Shown in pieces: positions 1 to 8,353 of a stretch of 64,000 bases of DNA (the stretch's first letter is position 1; each line of letters starts with the position of its first letter). The notes under the pieces were generated by a model that was given only the letters and a program-made list of their open reading frames with translations, was not told the DNA's origin and ran no database searches. The translations under genes were made by a program, and so were the position numbers. The stretch is from Undibacterium parvum. GTDB lineage: Bacteria > Pseudomonadota > Gammaproteobacteria > Burkholderiales > Burkholderiaceae_D. The DNA is taken from the NCBI RefSeq assembly GCF_003955735.1, contig NZ_CP034464.1, forward strand, positions 806,001 to 870,000. The letters are read 5' to 3'.

Positions 1-2
1 TG

Positions 3-1319
3 TGGTTCCGCATCCGCAAAGGCTATGCGATTCCAGACCTGGAAAATCAATTAGTCACGAATCAACTCACCTGGTATAGCACGCGTACCGAGTATATACA
101 GCGCACCGTACAACGTGGTTCTCGCTATCTTTTTCATGTTGTCGAAGAACTAGAGAAGCGCGGCATGCCAACAGAACTGGCGCTATTACCCTTTATCGAG
201 TCGGCATTTAATCCGCAAGCTATATCCAGCGCTAAAGCATCCGGCATGTGGCAATTTATGGCAGCCACTGGGCGCGATTTCAATCTTAAACAGACCATGT
301 TTAAGGACGATAGACGGGGCGTGCTTGACTCTACCGACGCAGCCCTCAATTACTTAGAACGCTTGTATGGTATTTTCGGAGACTGGCAGTTAGTGTTAGC
401 CGCCTACAATTGGGGTGAGGGTTCGGTACAGCGCGCCATCAAGAAACAACAAGCACTGGGACTCCCCATCGATTTTAATAGCCTGTCGGCCTTAATGCCT
501 GCAGAAACCAAGAACTACGTGCCCAAATTGCAGGCTGTTAAAAATATTATTGCTCACCCTGAGCAGTTTAATATCGCCTTGCCGCAATTGGATAATCAGG
601 CTTACTTCGTCAGTGTTGAAAAAACTCGTGACATTGATGTCCGGGTTGCGGCACAGCTGGCCGAATTATCGCTAGGTGAATTCAATGCCTTGAATCCACA
701 ATTTAATCGGCCAGTGATTACTGGTGATAGTAAGACTAAAATATTACTCCCCACCGACAATGCGATTCTTTTCAAAGAAAATCTCAGTAAATGGCAGGGA
801 CCTTTATCGTCTTGGTCGACCCATACGGTGAGCAAGACCGAGCGCGTCGAATCATTGGCAGGCAAGTTAGGTTTAAAACCTGAATTGATACGAGAAACCA
901 ATTTAATTCCGGCCAAGATGATGGTGAAAGCAGGATCTACATTGTTGATACCGAAATCAACGAAAAATTTAGATCAAGATATTTCAACAGAGATTGCAGA
1001 GAAAGCCCAATTAGTCTTTGAAAAACCAACACCAGACACTAGAAAAATTATTGTCAAAGTGGCTAAGAAGGAAAAGATCAATGTGATTGCAAGCCGCTAT
1101 AAAGTCACTGTTGCACAATTAATGGAATGGAATAAGCTGAAACACGAAACCCTTAGCGCGGGACAAAGCCTGCAGATTCAAGTACCTATTCTGCACGCAA
1201 GAGGCAAGCAACAAAATATCGCTAACGCGCACAACAAAAACATTCGATCAAGTTCGACCGCACATACAAGCAAAAACATAGTGGCGCATGCGAAGACACA
1301 TAGAAAACGTCATGGTTAA
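3..1319 (+). CDS. mltD: membrane-bound lytic murein transglycosylase D (5' end outside window)
   Basis: Cleaves peptidoglycan glycan strands non-hydrolytically at the envelope. The reading frame is open from base 3, so the N-terminus (signal peptide) lies outside the window; the first internal ATG at 165 is not the true start. The frame before 165 encodes the family's typical lead-in to the SLT domain (WYSTRTEYIQR, then VEELEKRGMPTELALLPF). The catalytic Glu is in FIESAFNP (codon at about 198). Motifs GMWQFM and AAYNWGEG follow. Two LysM peptidoglycan-binding repeats lie at about 810-950 and 1040-1185, and the tail is basic. It stands alone and converges on the TPR gene across a shared terminator. 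Identity is secure. Confidence 0.95.
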   Translation, partial: WFRIRKGYAIPDLENQLVTNQLTWYSTRTEYIQRTVQRGSRYLFHVVEELEKRGMPTELALLPFIESAFNPQAISSAKASGMWQFMAATGRDFNLKQTMFKDDRRGVLDSTDAALNYLERLYGIFGDWQLVLAAYNWGEGSVQRAIKKQQALGLPIDFNSLSALMPAETKNYVPKLQAVKNIIAHPEQFNIALPQLDNQAYFVSVEKTRDIDVRVAAQLAELSLGEFNALNPQFNRPVITGDSKTKILLPTDNAILFKENLSKWQGPLSSWSTHTVSKTERVESLAGKLGLKPELIRETNLIPAKMMVKAGSTLLIPKSTKNLDQDISTEIAEKAQLVFEKPTPDTRKIIVKVAKKEKINVIASRYKVTVAQLMEWNKLKHETLSAGQSLQIQVPILHARGKQQNIANAHNKNIRSSSTAHTSKNIVAHAKTHRKRHG

Positions 1320-1351
1320 TTAGAAATAATTTTCTTTAAGTTTCCAAAATT

Positions 1352-1385
1352 AAAAAAGGCGTAGATTTAAATCTACGCCTTTTTT
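1352..1385. terminator. bidirectional rho-independent terminator
   Basis: A perfect 34-bp palindrome (two 17-nt halves, core GGCGTAGATTT) with A6 on one side and T6 on the other. It lies between convergent mltD and the TPR gene and can end transcription on both strands. Confidence 0.9.
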
Positions 1386-1411
1386 CTTTGCGACTCAAAC
1401 TCGCCTATGAT

Positions 1412-2665
1412 TTACTTCATAGACTGATTTGCATAGACAATCCAATAACGAGCTAGATCGGCGGTACCATCTGTGCCTTTTACTGCCTTCAAAGCCTTGA
1501 TACCCGCTGCTTTTTTACCCGCCTGCAAATACGCCATTCCGAGATGAAGTTTTGCATCGTCTTCAAATTTCATACCATCTTTGCTAATACCTTGCTCTAA
1601 CATGGCAATCCCTTTATCGAACTGACCCGCCGTTACATAGGCATAACCTAAATTAGCCAAGGCCGTTCCGTCTTTGCTCTTATTCGCCTCAGCCTCATTC
1701 GCTGCCTGGGCCTTAGTATTTTCGTCCAAAGTGCGCTTAGCCATTTCACGCAAACGATTATGTCGTTCAGCTTCAGCACCGGTACCTAAGGCGCCGGATT
1801 TGTATCCGGTCTCGATAATTTTCAAGGCTTCAGCAGGATAACCAGCCAGCACAGCCAGTTTTGAAATCTCCATAAAATCTGAAGTTTTCGTAACTTGACC
1901 AACAGCCAGTTTCAAACGGTATAAATCCAAGGTCAAACGCTCTGAGTAACCAGGCTTACGCTCAAGGTTATTCAGTAAGTTCACCCAATATTCTTTTTTA
2001 CCGTGATAGGCGATCATTTTTTCCAGCGCACTGGAATACCCGACCATATCCTTCTGTTTCAGCGCTGCATTTGAGTAAAACTCCAGGTTTGCAAGACTAG
2101 GTGCACGCCCTGCTTTTTCATCCGCAGCCAAATCTGCCTGCACTTCTTTCATTGCTCGTGCACTATCCCCACCTTGTGACATAGCGTAGATCATGTATTG
2201 TCTCAAACTGCCATCAGTGCCACCTTCTGAAAAGTAACGACCATAGGCGGCAGATGCTTTTGGATAATTTCCAGCTTTGTAATACGCATTCGCCAGTGTC
2301 TGTATCATCAGGAGCTGCTCTTTCCCGGATAATTTATTACTCGCTACGATCGCTTCAGCCGAACGTATTACAGCATCGTTTTCACCTGACTGCGATGCGA
2401 TAGACAAACGCATACGCTCTATCGTGAAGCTCTCATTGGCAGTTTTGCCGCTGATGCCGTCGGCATCACGTAACTTAGCCATTGCATCTTTATATTTTTT
2501 TGATTTCAGCAATTCACCGGCAGACTGAACCAATTTACCTATTTCAGGGCGCATTGCCTCTTCTGCATAGGCTGTATTAGCAGCAATATTTGACAATTCA
2601 GGTGCGGCGGCAAAGCCGATAGCTGCAACGAGTACAGCGAGACGTGACAAGCGAAATTGCTTCAT
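1412..2665 (-). CDS. secreted tetratricopeptide-repeat protein
   Basis: 417 residues. The N-terminus is a Sec-type signal (basic MKQFRLSR, hydrophobic stretch, likely cleavage after AYA near residue 34). The rest is helical and Ala/Lys-rich with TPR-like pairs, clearest near the C-terminus (ALANLGYAYVTAGQFDKGI and AKLHLGMAYLQAGKKAAGI). It has no catalytic motif. It lies directly downstream of the TonB/ExbB/ExbD/ExbD operon on the same strand, but a terminator at 2792-2815 separates them, so it may be partly or separately expressed. Known family behaviour suggests a periplasmic scaffold. A role in supporting the TonB complex is inference from position only. Confidence 0.8.
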   Translation of the reverse strand: MKQFRLSRLAVLVAAIGFAAAPELSNIAANTAYAEEAMRPEIGKLVQSAGELLKSKKYKDAMAKLRDADGISGKTANESFTIERMRLSIASQSGENDAVIRSAEAIVASNKLSGKEQLLMIQTLANAYYKAGNYPKASAAYGRYFSEGGTDGSLRQYMIYAMSQGGDSARAMKEVQADLAADEKAGRAPSLANLEFYSNAALKQKDMVGYSSALEKMIAYHGKKEYWVNLLNNLERKPGYSERLTLDLYRLKLAVGQVTKTSDFMEISKLAVLAGYPAEALKIIETGYKSGALGTGAEAERHNRLREMAKRTLDENTKAQAANEAEANKSKDGTALANLGYAYVTAGQFDKGIAMLEQGISKDGMKFEDDAKLHLGMAYLQAGKKAAGIKALKAVKGTDGTADLARYWIVYANQSMK

Positions 2666-2791
2666 ATTTTTATCTCTTAATCAATAAATTGAATAAATGT
2701 AACTAGCCTTTGGATTGCGCAGTTAGGCGAAATGAGTAGCACACTGCTGCCCATTTCGTTTGTCTCTATCTTTGCAAGTCCAGCAAACATG

Positions 2792-2815
2792 AAAAAAGGC
2801 AGGGATGCCCCTGCC
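2792..2815 (-). terminator. rho-independent terminator after exbD2
   Basis: Seven-bp stem GGCAGGG/CCCTGCC with a 4-nt loop, followed on the minus strand by six T. It closes the tonB-exbB-exbD1-exbD2 operon before the TPR gene. Confidence 0.8.
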
Positions 2816-2861
2816 AATTTTCATCATACTTTAATTTTTGCTATGCATACAGCCAAGAATT

Positions 2862-3287
2862 TTATTTCAAGAACTGCTCATTGCCGACCATACCGATTTT
2901 AGTCACGCCCAAACGCTGTGCCGATGCCATGACGGCAGCGACTGCTTTGTAGGCCGCCAATTTATCAGGACGGATATGCACTTCAGCCTGATCTGGCATC
3001 GCTGCGATGACTTGCAACTTGGTTTCCAATTCAGCGTGCGGTACTGCCGTGCCATTCCATAAGACCGTGCCATCGAAATCAATATCAATATTGATCACCG
3101 GTGGTGGTTCTGTCGGCTTGGACGGTGTATTGACCGGCATGTTGAGATTAATCGCGTGATTCTGGGGTGGAATGGTGATGATCAACATAATGATCAACAC
3201 CAGCATGACGTCAATCAAAGGCGTCATGTTCATTTCCATCATCACTTCTGGTTCGCTAGAATTACTAGCGCTAGGAGCCATACTCAT
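2862..3287 (-). CDS. exbD2: ExbD/TolR-family protein, second copy
   Basis: 141 residues. Inner-membrane stator subunit of a TonB energy-transducing complex, coupling proton flow to TonB. One transmembrane helix near residues 19-40 carries the family's conserved Asp (MTPLIDVMLVLIIMLI); the rest is a periplasmic ExbD/TolR domain ending IGMVGNEQF. It is 118 bp downstream of a second, different exbD. Two-exbD operons are known, for example in Xanthomonas campestris, where the second copy supports specific uptake. The substrate here is not known. Confidence 0.9.
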   Translation of the reverse strand: MSMAPSASNSSEPEVMMEMNMTPLIDVMLVLIIMLIITIPPQNHAINLNMPVNTPSKPTEPPPVINIDIDFDGTVLWNGTAVPHAELETKLQVIAAMPDQAEVHIRPDKLAAYKAVAAVMASAQRLGVTKIGMVGNEQFLK

Positions 3288-3405
3288 GGGATTTCCTTTA
3301 GTGTGGATTTGGGCAAAATTGTTCCCGCTAGGCGCACCGACGCAGACAGTACCAATGTACGGCCAGGAGGCGCAACAACGCGGGGGCTATTTTGCATAAG
3401 TCCGA

Positions 3406-3840
3406 TTAGTCTTTGGCCGGAGGTTCAATGATGAATCCGACCTTAGCAATCCCGGCACGCTGTACTGTGAGGATGGTTTTGCCGACAAATTCGTAACGAG
3501 TATCCTGGTCACCGCGCACATGTACTTCTGGTTGCGGTACTTGCACTGATACTTTTTTCATTTTCTCGAACAACTCGTCGGTTCCCGCCAAGGCTTTACG
3601 TCCGCCGTTCCAGAACATATCGCCATCTTTGTTGATGGTGAGCGTGATGTTTTCTGGTTTGGTCACGTAAATCGTGTTGGTATCGACCGGCAATTTAACC
3701 TTGACGGAGTCGAGTACGACTGGTGAGGTGATCAGGAAGATGATCAGCAGTACCAACATAATATCCACCAGCGGGGTGGTATTAATGGTGCTGTTGACTT
3801 CGTCTTCGCCGTCGCCATCATTTCCCATTGACATTGACAT
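3406..3840 (-). CDS. exbD1: ExbD/TolR-family protein, first copy
   Basis: 144 residues. Proton-channel stator subunit paired with ExbB. A short acidic cytoplasmic N-terminus (DGDGEDE) precedes the single helix with the conserved Asp (TTPLVDIMLVLLIIFLITSP). The periplasmic domain ends GIAKVGFIIEPPAKD. It differs clearly in sequence from the second ExbD next door, so this is an old pair rather than a recent duplication. It lies 150 bp after exbB in the same operon. Confidence 0.9.
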   Translation of the reverse strand: MSMSMGNDGDGEDEVNSTINTTPLVDIMLVLLIIFLITSPVVLDSVKVKLPVDTNTIYVTKPENITLTINKDGDMFWNGGRKALAGTDELFEKMKKVSVQVPQPEVHVRGDQDTRYEFVGKTILTVQRAGIAKVGFIIEPPAKD

Positions 3841-3990
3841 AATGGTTTCTCTTTGATGATTTCTGACTTATTTCCAAGTGCTTGCTAGCGCACTGCGGCG
3901 CTTGCAAGCAAGGGAAATCTAAGGATCTGTGTGAGCTAGTGGCTGTGTTTAGAGCTATTAGCGCTGGAAATAGCCACTAACAGCAACTAA

Positions 3991-4884
3991 TTAAGCGACT
4001 TTTTTCGCTGTATTGGCAGCTGCTTTGCTCATCACGCCAGACAAGACCACGGAGTGCAAGTCGGCGCCGAAGGCACGTACTTCTTCCATGCAGCTCTTGT
4101 TGCGACGTACCACGAAGTTGTAACCCAGAACCGCAGGAACCGCCACACCCAGACCGATCGCAGTCATGATCAGCGCTTCGCCGACTGGACCTGCAACTTT
4201 ATCGATAGAGGCTTGACCGGATGAGCCGATTTGGATCAGCGCATGGTAAATACCCAAAACAGTACCGAACAGACCGACGAACGGTGCTGTAGAACCAACG
4301 GTTGCCAGGAAGGCCAAGCCATCTTGCAAACGGCTCTGTACTTTATCGACAGAACGCTGGATAGACATCGTCACCCATGAGTTCAAATCGATTTGCTCTA
4401 ACAATGCGCCTTCGTGATGCTGCGTTGAGCTCACTGCGGCTTCTGCGATGAAACGGAATGGGCTGCCTTCTTTCAAGCTGGAGATACCGGCATTGACGCT
4501 GGCAGCTTTCCAAAATTTACGTGCGTCTTTGGCTTGGCCAGAGAGTTTGACTTGATCGATGATCTTGGTGATCAGGATGTACCAGCTCCCCATGGACATG
4601 ATGGCCATGATCAGCAAAGTACCTTGAGCTACGATATCGCCGCCTTTTAACAGGGCAGCCATACCGAAGGCGCTTTCTACTTCTTTAGTCGCTACTGCAG
4701 GTGCTGCTGGATCTGCTGCTACTGGCGCGGCTGCGTCTGCTGGTGCAGCTGCTGGTGCGGCCGCTTCAGTAGCGGCAGCCGCTGGTACTGCGTCTGCGGC
4801 GAACACAGGAGCTGTGATTGCGGCAGTCAAAGAGAACAGGACTGCTGCCAGGAATGTGCTGAAAGTCTTAGCGCTGGTTTTCAT
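3991..4884 (-). CDS. exbB: ExbB/MotA/TolQ-family proton channel
   Basis: 297 residues. Main proton-conducting subunit of the TonB system. A cleavable signal peptide (ending VFAADA near residue 31) leads into an Ala/Pro-rich stretch to about residue 65, then the first transmembrane helix (LLIMAIMSMGSWYILI). The typical MotA/TolQ/ExbB core follows, with ATVGSTAPFVGLFGTVLGIYHAL and GEALIMTAIGLGVAVPAVLGYNFVVRR split over two helices. The extended N-terminus is common in ExbB of this group. It is followed by two exbD genes and preceded by tonB. Confidence 0.93.
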   Translation of the reverse strand: MKTSAKTFSTFLAAVLFSLTAAITAPVFAADAVPAAAATEAAAPAAAPADAAAPVAADPAAPAVATKEVESAFGMAALLKGGDIVAQGTLLIMAIMSMGSWYILITKIIDQVKLSGQAKDARKFWKAASVNAGISSLKEGSPFRFIAEAAVSSTQHHEGALLEQIDLNSWVTMSIQRSVDKVQSRLQDGLAFLATVGSTAPFVGLFGTVLGIYHALIQIGSSGQASIDKVAGPVGEALIMTAIGLGVAVPAVLGYNFVVRRNKSCMEEVRAFGADLHSVVLSGVMSKAAANTAKKVA

Positions 4885-4982
4885 GTAGATACTTCCTTAA
4901 AGAATTAATTAATACTCGGTGTTGATACGGATATTTTGAATAAAATGGGTGTCTCTGGCTTTAATTACTTATTGGCTGTGTT

Positions 4983-5648
4983 TTATTCAAGACTCCATAC
5001 GTAGTTCACTTTTGTCCAAATCTGTTGTGGTTTGCCATCGACAGTACCTGGTTTGTGTTTGCAGGCACCCGCTAACAAATGGGTACGTACTGCATTATCT
5101 AGTCCACGGAAACCACTAGACTTTTCTATCTTGACGTCAGAAACAGAGCCATCGACACCAACCAAGACTGCCAGTAAAACCGTACCCGTTTCTTCGTTAC
5201 GCAAAGAAGCACGTGGATACTCAGGTTTGCAACCGGCTTGCTTAAAATCGATCACTGGCGCTACTGTCGCAGGCGCAACCGACTTCGCTTCTGCCACAGG
5301 TTGCTGTACGCTCGTTGGCTTGGCGTTCGAATCTGGTTTGACATTCGATACCGCGGCAATCGCATTAGTTGGTACCACTTGCTGCTGCACTTGTACTTCT
5401 GGTGGCGGCACAAACGGTGGCGGCGGCGCGGCCAATTTTGGCGGCGGCGGTGGTGGCGTATCAGGTGGCGGCGGCGGTGGCTTGACCTCTTCTACTATTT
5501 TGGTCTCTAGCGGCTTTTGCATCACAGCTTTGATTTTTGCTGCGCCACCATTGATCAAACCCCAGACCAAGACCACGTGAAATAATATAACAAGTCCTAT
5601 ACCGGTAAATTTCTTACCCGGTTCGGCCTCGCGTCCTGAAAAATCCAT
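4983..5648 (-). CDS. tonB: energy transducer TonB
   Basis: 221 residues from the chosen ATG (MDFSGREAEPG). That ATG has a strong ribosome site GGAGGGA 5 nt upstream; a GTG seven codons earlier would overlap it and is less likely. One N-terminal helix (IGLVILFHVVLVWGLING) is followed by a Pro-rich periplasm-spanning segment at about residues 55-85 with runs of PPPPPP. The C-terminal TonB domain has YPRASLRNEETGTVLLAVLV and ends KVNYVWSLE. It transmits proton-motive force to outer-membrane receptors. It is first gene of the tonB-exbB-exbD-exbD operon. No outer-membrane receptor gene is nearby. Confidence 0.93.
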   Translation of the reverse strand: MDFSGREAEPGKKFTGIGLVILFHVVLVWGLINGGAAKIKAVMQKPLETKIVEEVKPPPPPPDTPPPPPPKLAAPPPPFVPPPEVQVQQQVVPTNAIAAVSNVKPDSNAKPTSVQQPVAEAKSVAPATVAPVIDFKQAGCKPEYPRASLRNEETGTVLLAVLVGVDGSVSDVKIEKSSGFRGLDNAVRTHLLAGACKHKPGTVDGKPQQIWTKVNYVWSLE

Positions 5649-6479
5649 ACTTGCTCCCTCCAATACCACAATGTTTTACTTATTTTTGTCAAACACGCAA
5701 AAATTTATCCATAGACGTTACTTTTTAGAGCACATCCATCCAAACAGCAAAATGCGTCAAAGACACATCAAAAAATAAATCAACAATACATCAATCAATA
5801 AGTGAATTGAAGAAGCCTTGCAACTTCTTACATTACTTACTTAAACCGCGTTGCATAGTTCAATACAAATTGATATTTGCCCAGAGTCTAAACACTTCAA
5901 CAACTCTGAGCTCTTAAAAGTCTGTTTTGATAACAGCGCAGTGCAAACGCCATCTATTTTTGAAATTAGGACTGTATTTTAACTACAAATGAAAATGAGT
6001 GTGTCAAATTTTTTATTGAGCTAAATAAATTTATTCTTACTTGCAAAAGTCAACGCAGGCTTTTTTGATCCTGCATAAAAACAACATTCATTTTGACACA
6101 AATCATCCACTTAATGGAAGAGCTAATCTAATGGTGCGCAGCAGCAAAATAATTAAATAAAACACATCATTTCTGGGGAAAGCTATTTTTATTTTGCCTG
6201 CAAGCCAAAACACCGGAATAAATTTAATTTTTATGTAAAAAAGCTTCCACAAGCTGCCAATAGTTGCGTCAATTCGATATGTATATTTGTTGCGTATCCA
6301 CATAAAAAAACCAAATTTTAATCAAGGTGATGGTTTAATTTTCACTAAAAACTACATTTTGCACAAAAATGGTGCGAAAAATAGAAACTATATATTAAAT
6401 ATATTCACAGAATAATCAGCTTACGCTATGGTTACTGCTCTTTTAGGGTTTCGAAAATCCGACAATAGCATATTCAAAA
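5649..6479. other. long AT-rich intergenic region between divergent operons
   Basis: About 830 bp separating tonB (leftward) from the ABC-transporter operon (rightward). It is visibly AT-rich. It should hold both promoters, but I see no convincing -35/-10 pair. A partial dyad TTTGCAC-N6-GTGCGAAA near 6357-6377 could be an operator for the transporter operon. No convincing gene: a 66-codon minus-strand reading frame at 6103-6303 has no ribosome site or recognisable features. Confidence 0.5.
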
Positions 6480-8273
6480 ATGAAATTTTCAAAAATACTA
6501 AGACAACTAAAACTCGCCCTCGCCTTGCTTGCAGTTGCACTAACTTGCAGTCTCCCATCGCTGGCAACAAATCCGGCCGACCCAAGTAAGCTAGTTCGTC
6601 AGGCTTTTGAGGCCGCCGATGATGGCTTCGATATGGCCAAGACCCAAAATTTTTACTCAGGGTGGGTCAGCGAAGTAATTAATGAAACCTTACTCAGCTA
6701 TGACTACCTGGCCAGACCAGCCAAACTGGTGCCGAAAACGGTAGTAAGCATGCCGGAAATAAGCGAAGGTGGAAAAGTTTTTATCTTCAAAATTATCCCC
6801 GGTATTTATTTCTCCAGCGATGCCGCCTTTAAGGGGAATAAGCGAGAACTGGTGGCAGAGGATTATGTCTACTCCTTTAAACGTTTATTAGATCCGGTCA
6901 ATCGCTCGCCCAATGCCAGTTTTATTGACGGCAAAATCTTAGGCATGGAAGAGCTACAAAACAAGGCTAAAAAGACCGGAAAATTCGATTACAAACACCC
7001 CATTGCAGGTTTGACTGCGATCGACAAATACACCTTAAGAATTGAACTAAAAGCCACAGACTATAACTTTTTATATGTCGTCGCTTACGGTGCTTTTGGC
7101 GCAGTGGTACAGGAAGTTATAGAAATGTATGGCGAGCAGAGCGGCCTGCATCCAGTCGGAACCGGCCCCTACATGATAGAGAAATATGCCCCGCGCCATA
7201 AAATTGTCTTGATTGCGAATCCCGCCTACCGTGGCTACGTCTGGGATTTTAAATCCTCAGGCACGGCCTGGGATGATCAGCTGGTGAAAGATATGAAGGG
7301 TAAAAACATGCCGCAGGTGGGCAGAGTAGAAATTAGTATTATTGAGGAGGAACAATCGCGTTGGCTGGCATTTCAGGATCAACAACTCGACATCGATAAA
7401 ATGCCGCAGATCGCAGCGCCCACGGTACTCGATGGCGACAAGCTCAAACCTAGCTTTGCCGCCCAAGGCATCAAAATGGATAGAGTAACCGACGCCGGCA
7501 TTACCTACACCATGTTCAATATGCACGATCCGGTGATCGGTGGTTATAGTAAAGAGAAAATCGCCCTGCGGCGCGCCATCGCGATGGTATATAACAATGC
7601 CGATGAAATCGCGCAAATGCGTTTGGGTCAAGCAGTCAAGGCCGAATCTATGATACCGGCGGGCGTGGTCGGGCACGATAAGAACTATCGCAGTAGCGTA
7701 GGCTACGACATACAACTGGCCAATAAGCTTCTTGATCATTTTTCTTATAAGCGTGGCGCGGATGGTTATCGCAACTTGCCTGACGGTTCGCCGCTGTTAA
7801 TCAAAAAAACCATAGAACCGGTTTCCGATAGAAAAGTGCAGGCCGAGATCCTTAAACGCGGCATGGATCAACTAGGCGTGCGCATAGAGTTTGCGACCGG
7901 TAATTTCGCCGACAATCTCAAAGCGGCTTCAGCCTGTAAATTATCGATGTGGGGCGGTTCCTGGATGGCGGATTTTCCAGACGGTGAGAACTTCATGCAA
8001 CTACTGTACGGCCCCAAGGCGGGTCAAGGCAATCATGCCTGCTATGAATCTGCCGCTTACGATGCTTTATATAGAAATGCCATCTCGCTGCCTTTGGGCG
8101 AAGAGCGTAATAAAGTCTACGAGCAAATGAACCGCCAGATGGAAGCCGATACGCCCTGGGCCTTACACAGTTCGCGGATACGCAGTTGGCTGATACGTCC
8201 ATGGATCAAGGGTTACAAGAAACACCCCATACTTCATTCCGACTGGGCCTATATCGACGTCGAGAAACATTAG
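6480..8273 (+). CDS. peptide ABC transporter substrate-binding protein (first of two)
   Basis: 597 residues, solute-binding family 5. A signal peptide covers about residues 1-29 (LALALLAVALTCSLPSLA). Family hallmarks include YVYSFKRLLDP, HPVGTGPYMIEKY, KEKIALRRAIAMVYNN and SWMADFPDGENFMQLLYGP. It should capture oligopeptides or a related solute in the periplasm. It is followed after 80 bp by a paralogue of the same length and the same layout, then by permease and ATPase genes in the same direction. No clear Shine-Dalgarno site is visible before the ATG. The ligand cannot be read from the sequence. Confidence 0.9.
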   Translation: MKFSKILRQLKLALALLAVALTCSLPSLATNPADPSKLVRQAFEAADDGFDMAKTQNFYSGWVSEVINETLLSYDYLARPAKLVPKTVVSMPEISEGGKVFIFKIIPGIYFSSDAAFKGNKRELVAEDYVYSFKRLLDPVNRSPNASFIDGKILGMEELQNKAKKTGKFDYKHPIAGLTAIDKYTLRIELKATDYNFLYVVAYGAFGAVVQEVIEMYGEQSGLHPVGTGPYMIEKYAPRHKIVLIANPAYRGYVWDFKSSGTAWDDQLVKDMKGKNMPQVGRVEISIIEEEQSRWLAFQDQQLDIDKMPQIAAPTVLDGDKLKPSFAAQGIKMDRVTDAGITYTMFNMHDPVIGGYSKEKIALRRAIAMVYNNADEIAQMRLGQAVKAESMIPAGVVGHDKNYRSSVGYDIQLANKLLDHFSYKRGADGYRNLPDGSPLLIKKTIEPVSDRKVQAEILKRGMDQLGVRIEFATGNFADNLKAASACKLSMWGGSWMADFPDGENFMQLLYGPKAGQGNHACYESAAYDALYRNAISLPLGEERNKVYEQMNRQMEADTPWALHSSRIRSWLIRPWIKGYKKHPILHSDWAYIDVEKH

Positions 8274-8353
8274 ACCTAGCAATTTACCCTTGCAGCGCAT
8301 CTGTAAAACACCGCTCTTGCGGTTTCCTGAATTTGTCCGAAAGCATCTACAAC

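Noticed and set aside
5032..5580. Plus-strand reading frame rich in Gly and Thr over tonB
   Set aside because: It is the antisense shadow of the TonB proline-rich region; no ribosome site and no independent features.
6103..6303. 66-codon minus-strand frame in the tonB-ABC gap
   Set aside because: AT-rich random-looking composition, no ribosome site, no motif.
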